DNA of 64,000 nucleotides. Origin: Oceanicella actignis (GTDB taxonomy: Bacteria; Pseudomonadota; Alphaproteobacteria; Rhodobacterales; Rhodobacteraceae). Where the stretch lies: contig NZ_VNHJ01000008.1 of assembly GCF_008124525.1 (NCBI RefSeq), forward strand, positions 62,001-126,000, given 5' to 3'. Shown in pieces: positions 38,125 through 48,837 of this stretch; the first letter of the stretch is position 1; each line of letters starts with the position of its first letter. Made by a program: the position numbers and the translations under genes. A model generated the notes under the pieces. It searched no databases. It was not told the origin of the DNA and saw only the letters and a program-made list of their open reading frames with translations.

Positions 38125-38580
38125 ATGCGCGATCGCATCGCCAAAGCCCTGACCGAAGCGATGAAGGCCAAGGACCAGGCCCGGGTCTCGACCCTGCGGC
38201 TGATCATGGCCGCCATCAAGGACCGCGACATCGCCGCGCGCGCCGCCGAGGACGGCGAGTCGCGCGTGCCCGACGCCGAGATCGCCCAGATCCTGGCCAA
38301 GATGATCAAGCAGCGCGAGGATTCCATCCGCGCCTACGAAGAGGCCGGCCGTCTCGAGCTGGCCGAGCGCGAGCGCGCCGAGATCGACATCATCCGCGAA
38401 TTCCTTCCCCGCCCGCTGACCGAGGAAGAGGCCGCGCGCGCCGTCTCGGACGCCATCGCGCGCACCAAGGCCAGCTCGATCCGCGACATGGGCGCGGTGA
38501 TGAAGGATCTCAAGTCCCGCTACGCCGGGCGCATGGACTTCGCCAAGGCCGGCGCCGCCGTGCGCGAGGCGCTGCGCTGA
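38125..38580 (+). CDS. GatB/YqeY domain protein
   Basis: This 151-residue protein consists of a single YqeY domain, a helical fold found at the tail of GatB, where it binds tRNA. Typical stretches are RVSTLRLIMAAIKDRDIAAR, KMIKQREDSIRAYEEAGR and FLPRPLTEEEAA. Stand-alone members are often annotated as having tRNA-dependent amidotransferase activity, without firm proof. AGGA precedes the ATG at 38125. It is followed by the hydroxyacid reductase after 7 bases. Confidence 0.9.
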   Translation: MRDRIAKALTEAMKAKDQARVSTLRLIMAAIKDRDIAARAAEDGESRVPDAEIAQILAKMIKQREDSIRAYEEAGRLELAERERAEIDIIREFLPRPLTEEEAARAVSDAIARTKASSIRDMGAVMKDLKSRYAGRMDFAKAGAAVREALR

Positions 38581-38587
38581 GCCGGCC

Positions 38588-39547
38588 ATGAGCAAGCCCC
38601 GCGTCATCGTCACCCGCCGCCTGCCGGCCGCCGTCGAGGCGCGCCTGGCCGAGCGTTTCGACGCCGTCCTGAACCCGGACGACGCGCCGCTGAGCCGCCG
38701 GGACCTGGCCGCCGCCATGCGCGAGGCCGACGCGGTCCTGTGCACGGTCGGCGACCGCATCGACGCCGAGGTCATCGGCGATGCGCCGCGCGCGCGCCTG
38801 CTGGCCAATTTCGCCGTCGGCTACAACCATATCGACATCCGCGCCGCCCAGGCCGCGGGGGTCGTCGTGACCAACACGCCCGGCGTCCTGACCGACGCCA
38901 CCGCCGACATCGCGCTGACGCTGCTGCTCATGGTCGCGCGCCGCGCGGCCGAGGGCGAGCGCCTGGTGCGCTCGGGCGGCTGGCGCGGCTGGGCGCCGAC
39001 TCAACTTTTGGGAACGCAGGTCACCGGCAAGACGCTCGGCATCATCGGCATGGGCCGCATCGGCAAGGCGATGGCCGCGCGCTGCTGCCATGGCCTGCGC
39101 ATGCGCATCGTTCACTACAACCGCTCGCGCGTGACCGAGCCGGGCGTGCCCTGCCGCCAGCTGCCCAGCGTCGAGGACGTGCTGCGCGAGGCCGACTTCG
39201 TCTCGATCCATTGCCCCGGCGGCGAGGAGAACCGCGGCCTGATCTCGGCCGAGCGTCTGGCGCTGATGAAGCCGACGGCCTTCCTCATCAACACCGCGCG
39301 CGGCGACGTGGTGGACGAGCCGGCGCTGATCGAGGCCTTGCGCCAGCGCCGCATCGCCGGCGCCGGTCTGGACGTCTACGCCGACGAGCCGAACGTGCCC
39401 GAGGCGCTGCGCGCGCTCGACAACGTGGTGCTCCTGCCCCATTTGGGCAGCGCCACGCGCGAAACCCGCGAGGCCATGGGCATGAAGGCGTTCGAGAACC
39501 TCGTCGCCTTCTTCGAGGGGCGCGAGCCGCCCGACCGAGTCGTCTGA
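38588..39547 (+). CDS. D-2-hydroxyacid dehydrogenase (glyoxylate/hydroxypyruvate reductase type)
   Basis: This 319-residue cytoplasmic NAD(P)H enzyme reduces glyoxylate or hydroxypyruvate. It shows the Rossmann motif LGIIGMGRIGKAMAAR, the substrate Arg in INTARGDVVDEPAL, the catalytic Glu in DVYADEPNVPEAL and the His in LLPHLGSATRETREAM, which together fit GyaR-like D-glycerate dehydrogenases. FAVGYNHIDI is also typical. It starts 7 bases after yqeY and is probably co-transcribed with it. Exact substrate preference cannot be read from sequence. Confidence 0.9.
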   Translation: MSKPRVIVTRRLPAAVEARLAERFDAVLNPDDAPLSRRDLAAAMREADAVLCTVGDRIDAEVIGDAPRARLLANFAVGYNHIDIRAAQAAGVVVTNTPGVLTDATADIALTLLLMVARRAAEGERLVRSGGWRGWAPTQLLGTQVTGKTLGIIGMGRIGKAMAARCCHGLRMRIVHYNRSRVTEPGVPCRQLPSVEDVLREADFVSIHCPGGEENRGLISAERLALMKPTAFLINTARGDVVDEPALIEALRQRRIAGAGLDVYADEPNVPEALRALDNVVLLPHLGSATRETREAMGMKAFENLVAFFEGREPPDRVV

Positions 39548-39719
39548 GCGCGCCACCGCGCCCCGCCGGGGCCGCAAACAGCCCCGCGCAAGCAGGCCCG
39601 CGCCGGCGCGCCCGACCGCGCCGCCCCCTGCGCCGACGCCAGCCCGCCGGGCGCCGCCGGCGGCCCCGGCCGTCCGGCCCGGGGCGGCGGGGCTCGACGC
39701 CCCGCCGCGCCGGCCCCCG

Positions 39720-40382
39720 TCAGAAGCGATAGCCCAGACCGAGGCCCACGATCAGCGGGTTGATGTCCACGCTGCCCGTGATCGCGCCGTCGTTGATGCT
39801 CCAGTCCGTCTCGAGGAAGATGTATTTCACGTCGGCGTTCAGATAGAAGCCGTCGCCCAGCTCCATGTCCACGCCCGCCTGCAGCGCGGCGCCGAAGGCG
39901 TTGTCATAGTCGATCGAATTGAACTGCCCGGCATCCTCGTTGTAGAAGATCGTGTAGTTCACGCCCGCGCCGAAATAGGGCTTGACCTTGGCCAGGGATT
40001 CCGAACCCGTCCACTCGCCCAGCTGCGTGACATGATACTGAAGGGTCAGCGTCGGCGGCAGCAGCCACACCGACCCGATGTCGGCCCCGGCCAGCGCGCC
40101 GCGCCCGCTCACGTCATGGGGCGTGGTGCCAAGGATCAGCTCGGCGGCGATGTTCGGCGTGAAGAAATAGGTGATGTCCAGCTCGGGCACGACCGAGGTC
40201 GTGATGTTGGCGTCCGAGCCGGGAATGCCGTCGGCGGTGAGCGATTCGTTGGGGATCACGCCGATCCCGCGCACGCGCACCAGCCAGTCCCCGTCATAGG
40301 ATCCGGCGAACATCTCGCCTGCCCCGGCGGGCGCGGCGGCGAGAGCGGCAAGAGCGGCGAGGGCGAAAGCCTTGGGCGCCAT
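39720..40382 (-). CDS. ompW: OmpW-family outer-membrane porin
   Basis: OmpW is an eight-stranded outer-membrane barrel that admits small hydrophobic molecules. The 220-residue precursor has a signal peptide (APKAFALAALAALAAAPAGAG), then alternating beta strands such as WLVRVRGIGVIP, ELDITYFFTPNIAAELILG and TLTLQYH, and ends in GLGLGYRF with the terminal Phe needed for barrel insertion. ATG at 40382 is preceded by GGAG at 6 bases; upstream ATGs lack such a site. An FNR-like box lies about 93 bases upstream, and E. coli ompW is itself an FNR target. It is convergent with the hydroxyacid reductase gene. Confidence 0.92.
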   Translation of the reverse strand: MAPKAFALAALAALAAAPAGAGEMFAGSYDGDWLVRVRGIGVIPNESLTADGIPGSDANITTSVVPELDITYFFTPNIAAELILGTTPHDVSGRGALAGADIGSVWLLPPTLTLQYHVTQLGEWTGSESLAKVKPYFGAGVNYTIFYNEDAGQFNSIDYDNAFGAALQAGVDMELGDGFYLNADVKYIFLETDWSINDGAITGSVDINPLIVGLGLGYRF

Positions 40383-40468
40383 GGTCTTCTCCATCATCTT
40401 GAAGCTGCGCTTGAGCGTCCCTGATCGGACGCGCGCCCGACTGCTAGGCCCGCCGACGCCCGGCAACC

Positions 40469-40482
40469 TTGATCCAGATCAG
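40469..40482. promoter_or_regulatory. FNR-like box upstream of ompW
   Basis: TTGATCCAGATCAG matches TTGAT-N4-ATCAA in 9 of 10 fixed positions. It lies in the gap between ompW and the end of the TetR gene, about 93 bases upstream of the ompW start. No other gene starts nearby, so ompW is the likely target of FnrL. Confidence 0.65.
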
Positions 40483-40538
40483 AAAAGACCGCGTCCGCGG
40501 AAAAAATCTGGTTTCACCGCAAAACCTTATCGCGCCCG

Positions 40539-41138
40539 CTAGGCGGGCGCCGCGCCCAGCGACCGGACGCCGTCGGCGAAGATCGTCGCCGCCATGCGCG
40601 CATAGTCGCGCCGGCTCATGGGTCCGCCCTCGCGGAACCACAGATAGAACCAGTTGAGCATGCCGAACAGGCTCATCACCGCGGGCTTGAGCTGCTCGGG
40701 CGGCAAGGCGGGATGCAGCTTGCGCACCGCCTCGGCCATGATCGCGACCAGCCGCCGCTCCAGGGCGCGGATCTCCTCCTGCCGCTCGGGGGGCAGCGCG
40801 CCCAGCGCCTCGAGCTGAAGCTTGTGCTCGGCGTCCGCGTCGCGATAGGCGTCGAGCAGCGCCGCGACCAGGTTCAGAAGCCGCGCCTTGGGGTCGGGAT
40901 CGTCGGGCGCCTGCTCCATCACCGCGACCAGCTTGCGCAGATGGCCGTGGATGATGTCGAACAGCAGCGACTCCTTGGACGGGTGGTAGTGGTAGAGCAG
41001 CGCCTTCGACACGCCGCAGGCCTCGGCCACGCGGTTCATCGAGGCGCGCTCGTATCCCTGCTCGGCGAAGACGCGCGCCGCCCGCGCCAGGATGGCGTCG
41101 CGCTTTTCCTCGTAATCGGCGGCGCGCGCGCGGGCCAA
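40539..41138 (-). CDS. TetR-family regulator of the phenylacetate genes
   Basis: This 199-residue repressor has an N-terminal TetR helix-turn-helix: AARVFAEQGYERASMNRVAE then ACGVSKALLYHYHPSKESLL. The ligand-binding part is unassigned. It lies 3 bases after paaK in the same direction and ends the paa minus-strand operon. That position suggests it is a PaaR-type regulator that releases DNA on binding phenylacetyl-CoA. A palindrome in the paaG-paaZ gap is its probable operator. Confidence 0.88.
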   Translation of the reverse strand: MARARAADYEEKRDAILARAARVFAEQGYERASMNRVAEACGVSKALLYHYHPSKESLLFDIIHGHLRKLVAVMEQAPDDPDPKARLLNLVAALLDAYRDADAEHKLQLEALGALPPERQEEIRALERRLVAIMAEAVRKLHPALPPEQLKPAVMSLFGMLNWFYLWFREGGPMSRRDYARMAATIFADGVRSLGAAPA

Positions 41139-41141
41139 GGC

Positions 41142-42452
41142 TCAGTCCTTCGGGCGCCGGTCGACCACGCGGCGCGCCTTGCCCTGCGAGCGCTCGACCC
41201 CGCCCGGATCGGCCACGACCACGCGCGCGCTCACGCCCACCACGCCCTTGATCCGCGCCGCCAGCGCCTTGGCCGCCGCCGCGCGCGCGTCGGCGGCGGC
41301 GTGGTCGGGCAACGCCTCGACATGAACGGTCATGCGGTCCAGCCGCCCCTCGCGCGTCAGCTCGATCTGGTAGTGCGGCGCAAGGCCGGGCGCCTCGACC
41401 AGCTGCTCCTCGATCTGGCTGGGGAACACGTTGACGCCGCGCAGGATGATCATGTCGTCCGAGCGCCCCGTGATCTTCTGGATGCGCCGCATCGAGCGCG
41501 CCGTGCCCGGCAGGAGCCGCGTCAGATCGCGCGTGCGGTAGCGGATGACGGGCATGGCCTCCTTGGTCAGCGAGGTGAAGACCAGCTCGCCCATCTCGCC
41601 GTCGGGGACGGGTTCGCCGGTCTCGGGGTTGATGATCTCGGGGTAGAAGTGGTCCTCCCACACATGCAGGCCGTCCTTGGTCTCGACGCACTCGTTGGCG
41701 ACGCCGGGGCCGATGACCTCGGACAGGCCGTAGATGTCGACCGCGTGCATGTCGAAGGCCTCTTCCATCTCGCGGCGCATGGCGTCGGTCCAGGGCTCGG
41801 CGCCGAAGATCCCGACCTCGAGCGAGCAGGAGCGCGGATCGATCCCGGCGTTTCGGAACTCGTCCAGGATCGATAGGAAATACGAGGGCGTGACCATGAT
41901 CGCGGTCGGGCGGAAGTCCTGGATCAGCGTCACCTGCCGCGCCGTCATGCCGCCCGAGACGGGGACCACCGTGCAGCCCAGCTTCTCGGCCCCGTAATGC
42001 GCGCCAAGCCCGCCGGTGAACAGGCCGTAGCCATAGGCGTTGTGCACGATGTCGCCCGGCCGCACCCCCGAGGCGCGCAGCGAGCGCGCGACCACCGTCG
42101 CCCAGGTCTCGATGTCGTTCTTCGTGTAGCCGACCACCGTCGGCTTGCCCGTGGTGCCCGACGAGGCATGGATGCGCGCCACCTGCTCGCGCGGGACGGC
42201 GAACAGGCCGAAGGGGTAGTTGTCGCGCAGGTCCTGCTTGGTGGTGAAGGGGAACTTCGCCAGGTCCGAGAGGGTCTTGAGGTCGTCGGGATGCACGCCC
42301 GCCTCGTCGAAGCGCCGGCGGTAGAAGGGCACGTTTTCATAGGCGCGGCGCAGGGTGCGCTTCATGCGCTCGAGCTGCAATGCGGCGATCTCGTCGCGCG
42401 AGGCGATCTCGATCGGCTCCAGATCCTCGCGCCGGGGCGTCAGGTCCTTCAT
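41142..42452 (-). CDS. paaK: Phenylacetate-CoA ligase
   Basis: PaaK activates phenylacetate to phenylacetyl-CoA with ATP, the first step of the aerobic hybrid pathway. The 436-residue protein shows the P-loop [21 protein letters not shown], the PaaK region [35 protein letters not shown] and the C-terminal [20 protein letters not shown]. Length and motifs fit PaaK, not a general acyl-CoA ligase. It lies between the thiolase and the TetR gene. Confidence 0.96.
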   Translation of the reverse strand: MKDLTPRREDLEPIEIASRDEIAALQLERMKRTLRRAYENVPFYRRRFDEAGVHPDDLKTLSDLAKFPFTTKQDLRDNYPFGLFAVPREQVARIHASSGTTGKPTVVGYTKNDIETWATVVARSLRASGVRPGDIVHNAYGYGLFTGGLGAHYGAEKLGCTVVPVSGGMTARQVTLIQDFRPTAIMVTPSYFLSILDEFRNAGIDPRSCSLEVGIFGAEPWTDAMRREMEEAFDMHAVDIYGLSEVIGPGVANECVETKDGLHVWEDHFYPEIINPETGEPVPDGEMGELVFTSLTKEAMPVIRYRTRDLTRLLPGTARSMRRIQKITGRSDDMIILRGVNVFPSQIEEQLVEAPGLAPHYQIELTREGRLDRMTVHVEALPDHAAADARAAAAKALAARIKGVVGVSARVVVADPGGVERSQGKARRVVDRRPKD

Positions 42453-42521
42453 GGGCGTTTCCTCGGGTGGTTCCTTGTCGTTGAGGCCGCGCGCCCCTTG
42501 TTCCGGCGCGCGGCCCGGCGT

Positions 42522-43723
<1,202 letters not shown>

Positions 43724-43724
<1 letters not shown>

Positions 43725-44155
43725 CACTCTTCTCCTTCGGCGAAATGCTCGCCCTCGACCACGCGCGAGACGCCGCGGAACTGGGCCGCCACCTTGCCGT
43801 CGGCCTCGACGGCGACGTCGTAGACGCCCGTGCGCCCGGCCAGCGAAACCTCGCGCGCGACGGCGGTCATGCGCGCGCCCACCCGGACCGGGCGCAGATA
43901 GGTGATGGTGTTGTGCTGGGCCACGGCCAGCTTGTTGTAGCTGTTGCAGGCGAAGGCGAAGGCGCTGTCGGCCAGCGCGAAGATGTAGCCGCCATGGCAG
44001 ATGTCATGCCCGTTGGCATGGCGCGGCTCGACGGTCATGGACAAGGTTGCGGTTCCGGGCCCCACATCCTCGATGCGCATGCCCATCTCCTGACTGGCGG
44101 CGTCGCGCGCCCACATCACCTCGGCGCTTCGGCGCGCCCTTTCCTGAGGGGTCAT
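43724..44155 (-). CDS. paaI: PaaI hotdog-fold phenylacetyl-CoA thioesterase
   Basis: PaaI hydrolyses dead-end CoA esters of the phenylacetate pathway, protecting the CoA pool. The 143-residue protein has the hotdog signature [20 protein letters not shown], where the Asn, His, Gly and Asp positions fit the active site. [20 protein letters not shown] follows. Its start overlaps the paaG stop by ATGA, and its stop shares a base with the thiolase start, so translation is coupled along paaG-paaI-paaJ. Confidence 0.94.
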
Positions 44156-44946
44156 TCCTCTCTCCCGCTGAAGACGGCCTGACGTTTTTCCAGAAAGGCG
44201 GCCACCCCTTCCCGGTAGTCGGGCGAACGCCCCGCCCGGCGCTGGAAATCCCGCTCCAGATCCAGCTGCGCGTCAAGGTCGTTGACCGCGGCGGCGTGGA
44301 TCGCGCGCTTGGTCAGCGCCAGGCCGAAGGTCGGCCCCGCCGCCAGCGACGCGGCCAGCGCGCCGGCCTCGGCGGCCAGCGCGTCGTCGTCCACGGCGCG
44401 CCAGATCAGGCCCCAGGCCTCGGCCGTTTCGGCGTCGAGCGGCGCGCCCGTCATGGCCAGCGCCTTGGCCCGCGCCTCGCCCAGCCGGCGGGTCAGCGCC
44501 CAGGTGCCGCCCGCGTCGGGCACGAGGCCCAGCTTGCAGAACGACTGGATGAACCGGGCCGAGCGCGCCGCCAGCACGATGTCGCAGGCCAGCGCGACAT
44601 TGGCCCCCGCCCCCGCCGCCACGCCGTTGACGGCGCACAGAACGGGCTTGTCCAGCGCGCGGATGCGGCGGATGAGCGGGTTGTAGAAGCTCTCGAGCGT
44701 CTCGCCCAGATCGGGCGGGCCGTCCATCTTCGACGGGTCGCGGTCGCCCAGATCCTGCCCGGCGCAAAAGCCGCGCCCGGCGCCGGTCAGCAGCACCGCG
44801 CGCACCGAGGCGTCGGCGGCGGCTTCGTCAAGGCGCGCGCGCAGCGCCAGGTGCATTTCCTCGTTGAAGGCGTTGAGCCGCTCGGGGCGGTTGAGCATGA
44901 GCTTGAGCACGCCCTCGGCGCGCTCGGCCAGAACGGTGTCGGACAT
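44152..44946 (-). CDS. paaG: 1,2-epoxyphenylacetyl-CoA isomerase (enoyl-CoA hydratase family)
   Basis: PaaG isomerises ring-1,2-epoxyphenylacetyl-CoA to oxepin-CoA, and also shifts a double bond later in the pathway. The 264-residue crotonase-fold protein shows NRPERLNAFNEEMHLALRAR, LTGAGRGFCAGQDLGDRD with the catalytic Asp position, and LVPDAGGTWALTRRLG. The Asp-containing loops fit PaaG more than PaaF. It is first in the minus-strand operon and divergent from paaZ across a gap holding a palindromic operator. Confidence 0.92.
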   Translation of the reverse strand: MSDTVLAERAEGVLKLMLNRPERLNAFNEEMHLALRARLDEAAADASVRAVLLTGAGRGFCAGQDLGDRDPSKMDGPPDLGETLESFYNPLIRRIRALDKPVLCAVNGVAAGAGANVALACDIVLAARSARFIQSFCKLGLVPDAGGTWALTRRLGEARAKALAMTGAPLDAETAEAWGLIWRAVDDDALAAEAGALAASLAAGPTFGLALTKRAIHAAAVNDLDAQLDLERDFQRRAGRSPDYREGVAAFLEKRQAVFSGREE

Positions 44947-45003
44947 GCGGCGGTCTCCTCCCTGCGCCGCGCTGGGGCGGCCGCGAAAACCGTTGCATAG
45001 ACC

Positions 45004-45015
45004 GACCGGCCGGTC
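45004..45015. promoter_or_regulatory. Probable TetR operator in the paaG-paaZ gap
   Basis: GACCGGCCGGTC is a perfect 12-base palindrome, preceded by an overlapping extra half site (GACCG). It lies midway in the 128-base gap between the divergent paaG and paaZ starts. This is where the TetR-family regulator of the cluster would be expected to act. Confidence 0.6.
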
Positions 45016-45074
45016 AATAGTGTTGGCGACCGGACGGCGCGCCGCGCCGCCGCCATCGGCCGAGGGAGGAAAAG

Positions 45075-47102
45075 ATGTCCGTCATGCAGCTGCGCAGCTA
45101 CGCCCTGGGCGCCTGGGTCGCGCCGGCCGGGGCGCGCCCCATCCGCACCCCCGTCACCGGCGAGGTCGTGGCCGAGGCCGGCTCCGAGGGCCTCGACTTC
45201 GCCGCCATGCTCGAACATGCGCGCCGGGTCGGGGGCCCCGCCCTGCGCAAGATGACCTTTCACGAACGCGCGCGCATGCTCAAGGCGCTGGCGCAGCACC
45301 TGCACGAGCGGCGCGAGCCGCTTTACGAGCTCAGCCTGCTGACGGGCGCCACGCGCGCCGATTCGCTGATCGACATCGACGGCGGCATCGGCACGCTGTT
45401 CGTCTACGCCTCGAAGGGCCGGCGCGAGATGCCCGACGCGCATGTCTTCCTCGACGGCCCGACCGAGCAGCTGTCGCGCTCGGGCGCGTTCATGGGCCGG
45501 CATGTCTGCACCCCGCTGCAAGGCGCGGCTGTGCACATCAACGCCTTCAACTTCCCCGTCTGGGGCATGCTCGAAAAACTGGCGCCGACGCTGCTGGCGG
45601 GCGTTCCGGCCATCGTCAAGCCCGCCACGCAGGGCGCATGGCTGGCCGAGGCCGCCTTCCGCATGATCGTCGAAAGCGGCATCCTGCCCGAAGGCGCCGT
45701 GCAGTTCATCGCCGGCGGCGTGGGCGATCTGCTGTCGCATGTCGGGCCGCAGGACGTGGTCAGCTTCACCGGCTCGGCGGCCACGGCGCGCAAGCTGCGC
45801 GCGGCGCCGGCGATCCTGGACAACGCGACCCGCTTCGTGGCCGAGCAGGACAGCCTCAACGCCTCGATCCTGGGGCCGGACGCGGCGCCCGGCACGCCCG
45901 AATTCGACATGTTCGTGCGCGAGGCGGTCAAGGAGATCACCGTCAAGGCCGGGCAGAAATGCACCGCCATCCGCCGCATCCTGGCCCCGGCCGCGCATCT
46001 GGACGCGCTGGCCGAGGCGCTGAGCGCGCGGCTGGCCGAGGTGCGCGTGGGCCATCCCGCGCTGCCCGAGACGCGCATGGGCGCGCTGGCCTCGGCGGCG
46101 CAGAAGGCCGACGTGCTCGAAGCGGTCGGGCGCATCGGCGCCGAGGCGCGGCGCATCTTCGGCGATCCCGAGAACTTCCAGCTTCTGGGCGCCGACCCCG
46201 ACAAGGGCGCCTTCCTGCCGCCCATGCTGCTGCGCTGCGACGATCCCGACGGCGCGCGCGCGCCGCATGAAATCGAGGCCTTCGGCCCGGTCTCGACCCT
46301 CATGCCCTATCGCGACGCGGCGCATGCGGCGGCGCTGGCCAACCGGGGGGGCGGCTCGCTGGTCGCGTCGGTCTTCACCGACGATCCCGACTTTGCGCGC
46401 GACCTGGCGCTGGCCTCGGCCGCGTGGCACGGGCGGCTCTACTTCGCCGACCGCGGCATCGGCAAGGAGGGCACGGGCCACGGCTCGCCGCTGCCGCACA
46501 TGGTCCATGGCGGCCCGGGCCGCGCCGGCGGCGGCGAAGAGCTGGGCGGCGTGCGCGGCGTCATGCACTACATGCAGCGCACCGCGGTGCAGGGCTCGCC
46601 GCGCATGCTGACCGCCATCGGCGGCGAGTGGGTGCGCGGCGCGCCCGAGATCGACGCCGGCGTCCATCCCTTCGCCCGCCGCTTCGGCGAGCTGCGCATC
46701 GGCGAGACCATCCACACCCCCGCGCGCACCATCACGCTCGAGGACATCGAGCGCTTCGCCCACTTCACCGGCGACACCTTCTACGCCCACATGGACGAGG
46801 AGGCCGCCCGCGCGAACCCCTTCTTCCCCGGCCGCGTGGCGCATGGCTATCTGCTGCTGAGCTTCGCCGCCGGCCTGTTCGTGCAGCCCGACCCCGGACC
46901 GGTGCTGGCCAACACGGGCCTCGACAACCTGCGCTTCATGAAGCCGGTCAGCCCGGGCGACTCGATCAAGGTGCGCCTGACGGTCAAGCGCAAGACCCCG
47001 CGCAACGAAAGCCATGGCGAGGTGCGCTGGGACGTCGAGCTGACCAACCAGAACGACGAGACCGTGGCCGCCTACGACCTCTTGACCATGAACGCGTTCT
47101 GA
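45075..47102 (+). CDS. paaZ: PaaZ, bifunctional oxepin-CoA hydrolase / semialdehyde dehydrogenase
   Basis: PaaZ opens the oxepin-CoA ring by hydration and oxidises the resulting aldehyde to 3-oxo-5,6-dehydrosuberyl-CoA. The 675-residue protein is a full fusion. An aldehyde dehydrogenase domain (about 1-515) has [37 protein letters not shown] and the catalytic C296 in [11 protein letters not shown] MaoC-type hydratase domain (about 540-675) has [20 protein letters not shown] and [25 protein letters not shown] precedes the ATG. It is divergent from paaG. Confidence 0.96.
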   Translation: MSVMQLRSYALGAWVAPAGARPIRTPVTGEVVAEAGSEGLDFAAMLEHARRVGGPALRKMTFHERARMLKALAQHLHERREPLYELSLLTGATRADSLIDIDGGIGTLFVYASKGRREMPDAHVFLDGPTEQLSRSGAFMGRHVCTPLQGAAVHINAFNFPVWGMLEKLAPTLLAGVPAIVKPATQGAWLAEAAFRMIVESGILPEGAVQFIAGGVGDLLSHVGPQDVVSFTGSAATARKLRAAPAILDNATRFVAEQDSLNASILGPDAAPGTPEFDMFVREAVKEITVKAGQKCTAIRRILAPAAHLDALAEALSARLAEVRVGHPALPETRMGALASAAQKADVLEAVGRIGAEARRIFGDPENFQLLGADPDKGAFLPPMLLRCDDPDGARAPHEIEAFGPVSTLMPYRDAAHAAALANRGGGSLVASVFTDDPDFARDLALASAAWHGRLYFADRGIGKEGTGHGSPLPHMVHGGPGRAGGGEELGGVRGVMHYMQRTAVQGSPRMLTAIGGEWVRGAPEIDAGVHPFARRFGELRIGETIHTPARTITLEDIERFAHFTGDTFYAHMDEEAARANPFFPGRVAHGYLLLSFAAGLFVQPDPGPVLANTGLDNLRFMKPVSPGDSIKVRLTVKRKTPRNESHGEVRWDVELTNQNDETVAAYDLLTMNAF

Positions 47103-47331
47103 GCCCCGCCGCGCCCCGCGAAGGGGCCGCGGCGCCGGCCGATCCCGCCGGGTCCGCGCCGGACGCGCAAAGACGGCGCGACGCCTTGCCCCGCGCGCGG
47201 TCCCGCGGCGGGGCGAAAACGCCCGCCCCCTGGCCGGAGCGCGCCGCCGCCGTCGAAGCGCGGCGCCCGGCCCGCGCCGCCGGGCGGCGGCGGATCGGGC
47301 GCGCCGAGGATCGCCGCCGCCATGCCGGCGG

Positions 47332-48057
47332 TCAGGCTTCGGGCGGCGGCGCCGAGGGCATCATGCGCCGCCATTCCTCAAGCGCCGCCAGCCCGCGCGG
47401 CGAGGCGGCGTAGACCCCGCGCGCGACGCGCTCGAACCAGCCATGGTGATCGTCGGCCATGATCCGCCGCGCGCGCGCAACGCCGACGGCGCGCGCGACC
47501 TCGGCCGCGCGGGTCGGCCCGGCCTCGGCCAGATGGCGCAGGCAGCGCAGCGCGTCCTGACGATAGGCGGTCATGACCGGCCCGCGCGCCTTGCCGCCAA
47601 GATTGGGGTCGCCCTCGCGCCGGGCGAATTCGCGCAGCAGCCGCCCCCGCCGCGCCGCCGAGACGCGCGGCCGAAAAGGCGCCGGGTCCAGATGCACCTC
47701 GACCGTTCCCTCGGGCAGACGCACCGTGATCAGCCCAAGGCCCAGCCTCCGGCACAGCGCCATGTTCGCCCTGAGCGACCTTGCGAAGGCGCGCCCGCGC
47801 CCGCGCGCGACGGCGACATAGACCGCCTCGGCCGCCGATTGCCGCGCAACGGCCTGGTGAAACAGCGCCAGCGAGAAGCCGCGCTTGAGCTCGACGATCA
47901 GGGGCGGCTCGCCGGGGCGCAGCGCGACGACGTCGGCGGCGCCGATCTCGGCCTTGACCTCGTAGCCCTGCCCTTCGAGCAGCGCCTTGACCGGCGCGTA
48001 AAGCGCCGTCTCGGGAAAGGGGCCGGAGCGCGGGGGCGCGCTCCGGCGGGCGCTCAT
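47332..48057 (-). CDS. DUF2161 protein with PD-(D/E)xK nuclease-like motif
   Basis: This 241-residue protein has an N-terminal domain with [20 protein letters not shown], where the Asp and the Glu-x-Lys match the PD-(D/E)xK nuclease core. Its C-terminal half looks like a winged helix ([20 protein letters not shown]). DUF2161 members are often annotated as phosphodiesterases, but I know of no tested function. Its ATG overlaps the SDR stop (ATGA), so it belongs to the acyl-CoA operon by transcription although its chemistry does not fit. An intergenic stretch with no recognised content separates it from paaZ. Confidence 0.8.
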   Translation of the reverse strand: MSARRSAPPRSGPFPETALYAPVKALLEGQGYEVKAEIGAADVVALRPGEPPLIVELKRGFSLALFHQAVARQSAAEAVYVAVARGRGRAFARSLRANMALCRRLGLGLITVRLPEGTVEVHLDPAPFRPRVSAARRGRLLREFARREGDPNLGGKARGPVMTAYRQDALRCLRHLAEAGPTRAAEVARAVGVARARRIMADDHHGWFERVARGVYAASPRGLAALEEWRRMMPSAPPPEA

Positions 48058-48824
48058 TTGGGCGCCATGCGGATGGCGCCGTCCAGGCGCACCGTCTCGC
48101 CGTTCAGCATCACGTTCTCGGCGAAATGCGCCACCAGCGCCGCATATTCGGCCGGATCGCCCAGGCGCGAGGGGAAGGGCACCTGCGCGCCCAGGCTCTT
48201 TTGCGCCTCTTCGGGCAGGCTTTGCAGCATGGGGGTCAGGAACAGGCCCGGCGCGATCGTCATCACGCGGATGCCCGAACGGGCCAGGTCGCGCGCCATG
48301 GGCAGGGTCATGCCGACCACGCCGCCCTTCGAGGCCGAATAGGCGATCTGCCCGATCTGCCCGTCGAAGGCCGCCACCGAGGCGGTGTTCACGATCAGCC
48401 CGCGCTCGCCGTCGGCGTTGAGCGGATCGGCCGCCGCCATGCCGGCCGCCGCCTGGCTGGCGACGTTGAAGGTGCCGAACAGGTTGACCATGAGCGTGGT
48501 GCGGAACAGCTCGGCCGGATGGGGCTTGCCCTCCTTGTCCACGGTGCGCGCGGCCCAGGCGACGCCGGCGCAGTTGACGCAGATACGCTCCTGCCCGTTG
48601 GCGGCGCGGGCCTTCTCGAGCCCGGCGGCGACGCTGTCGGGCTCGGTCACGTCCACCGCGCAGAAGACGCCGCCCAGCTCGCGCGCCACCGCCTCGCCGC
48701 GCTCGGCGTTGCGGTCGAAGATGGCCACGCGCACCCCGTCGGCGGCCAGCCGGCGGGCCGTGGCCTCGCCCAGACCCGAGGCGCCGCCCGTGACGACGGC
48801 CGCGATTTCGTTGCTCAGCTTCAT
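48054..48824 (-). CDS. Type II 3-hydroxyacyl-CoA dehydrogenase (SDR, HSD17B10-like)
   Basis: This 256-residue short-chain dehydrogenase has the cofactor motif [16 protein letters not shown], the acidic FDRN that selects [12 protein letters not shown], the Ser of [11 protein letters not shown] and the catalytic YSASK. The body and [20 protein letters not shown] match HSD17B10-type enzymes, which oxidise 3-hydroxyacyl-CoA, notably 2-methyl-3-hydroxybutyryl-CoA of isoleucine breakdown. GGAGG lies 6 bases before ATG 48824. It is followed by the acyl-CoA dehydrogenase upstream in the same operon, with a 13-base gap. Confidence 0.9.
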   Translation of the reverse strand: MKLSNEIAAVVTGGASGLGEATARRLAADGVRVAIFDRNAERGEAVARELGGVFCAVDVTEPDSVAAGLEKARAANGQERICVNCAGVAWAARTVDKEGKPHPAELFRTTLMVNLFGTFNVASQAAAGMAAADPLNADGERGLIVNTASVAAFDGQIGQIAYSASKGGVVGMTLPMARDLARSGIRVMTIAPGLFLTPMLQSLPEEAQKSLGAQVPFPSRLGDPAEYAALVAHFAENVMLNGETVRLDGAIRMAPK

Positions 48825-48837
48825 GCCTGTCCTCCCG

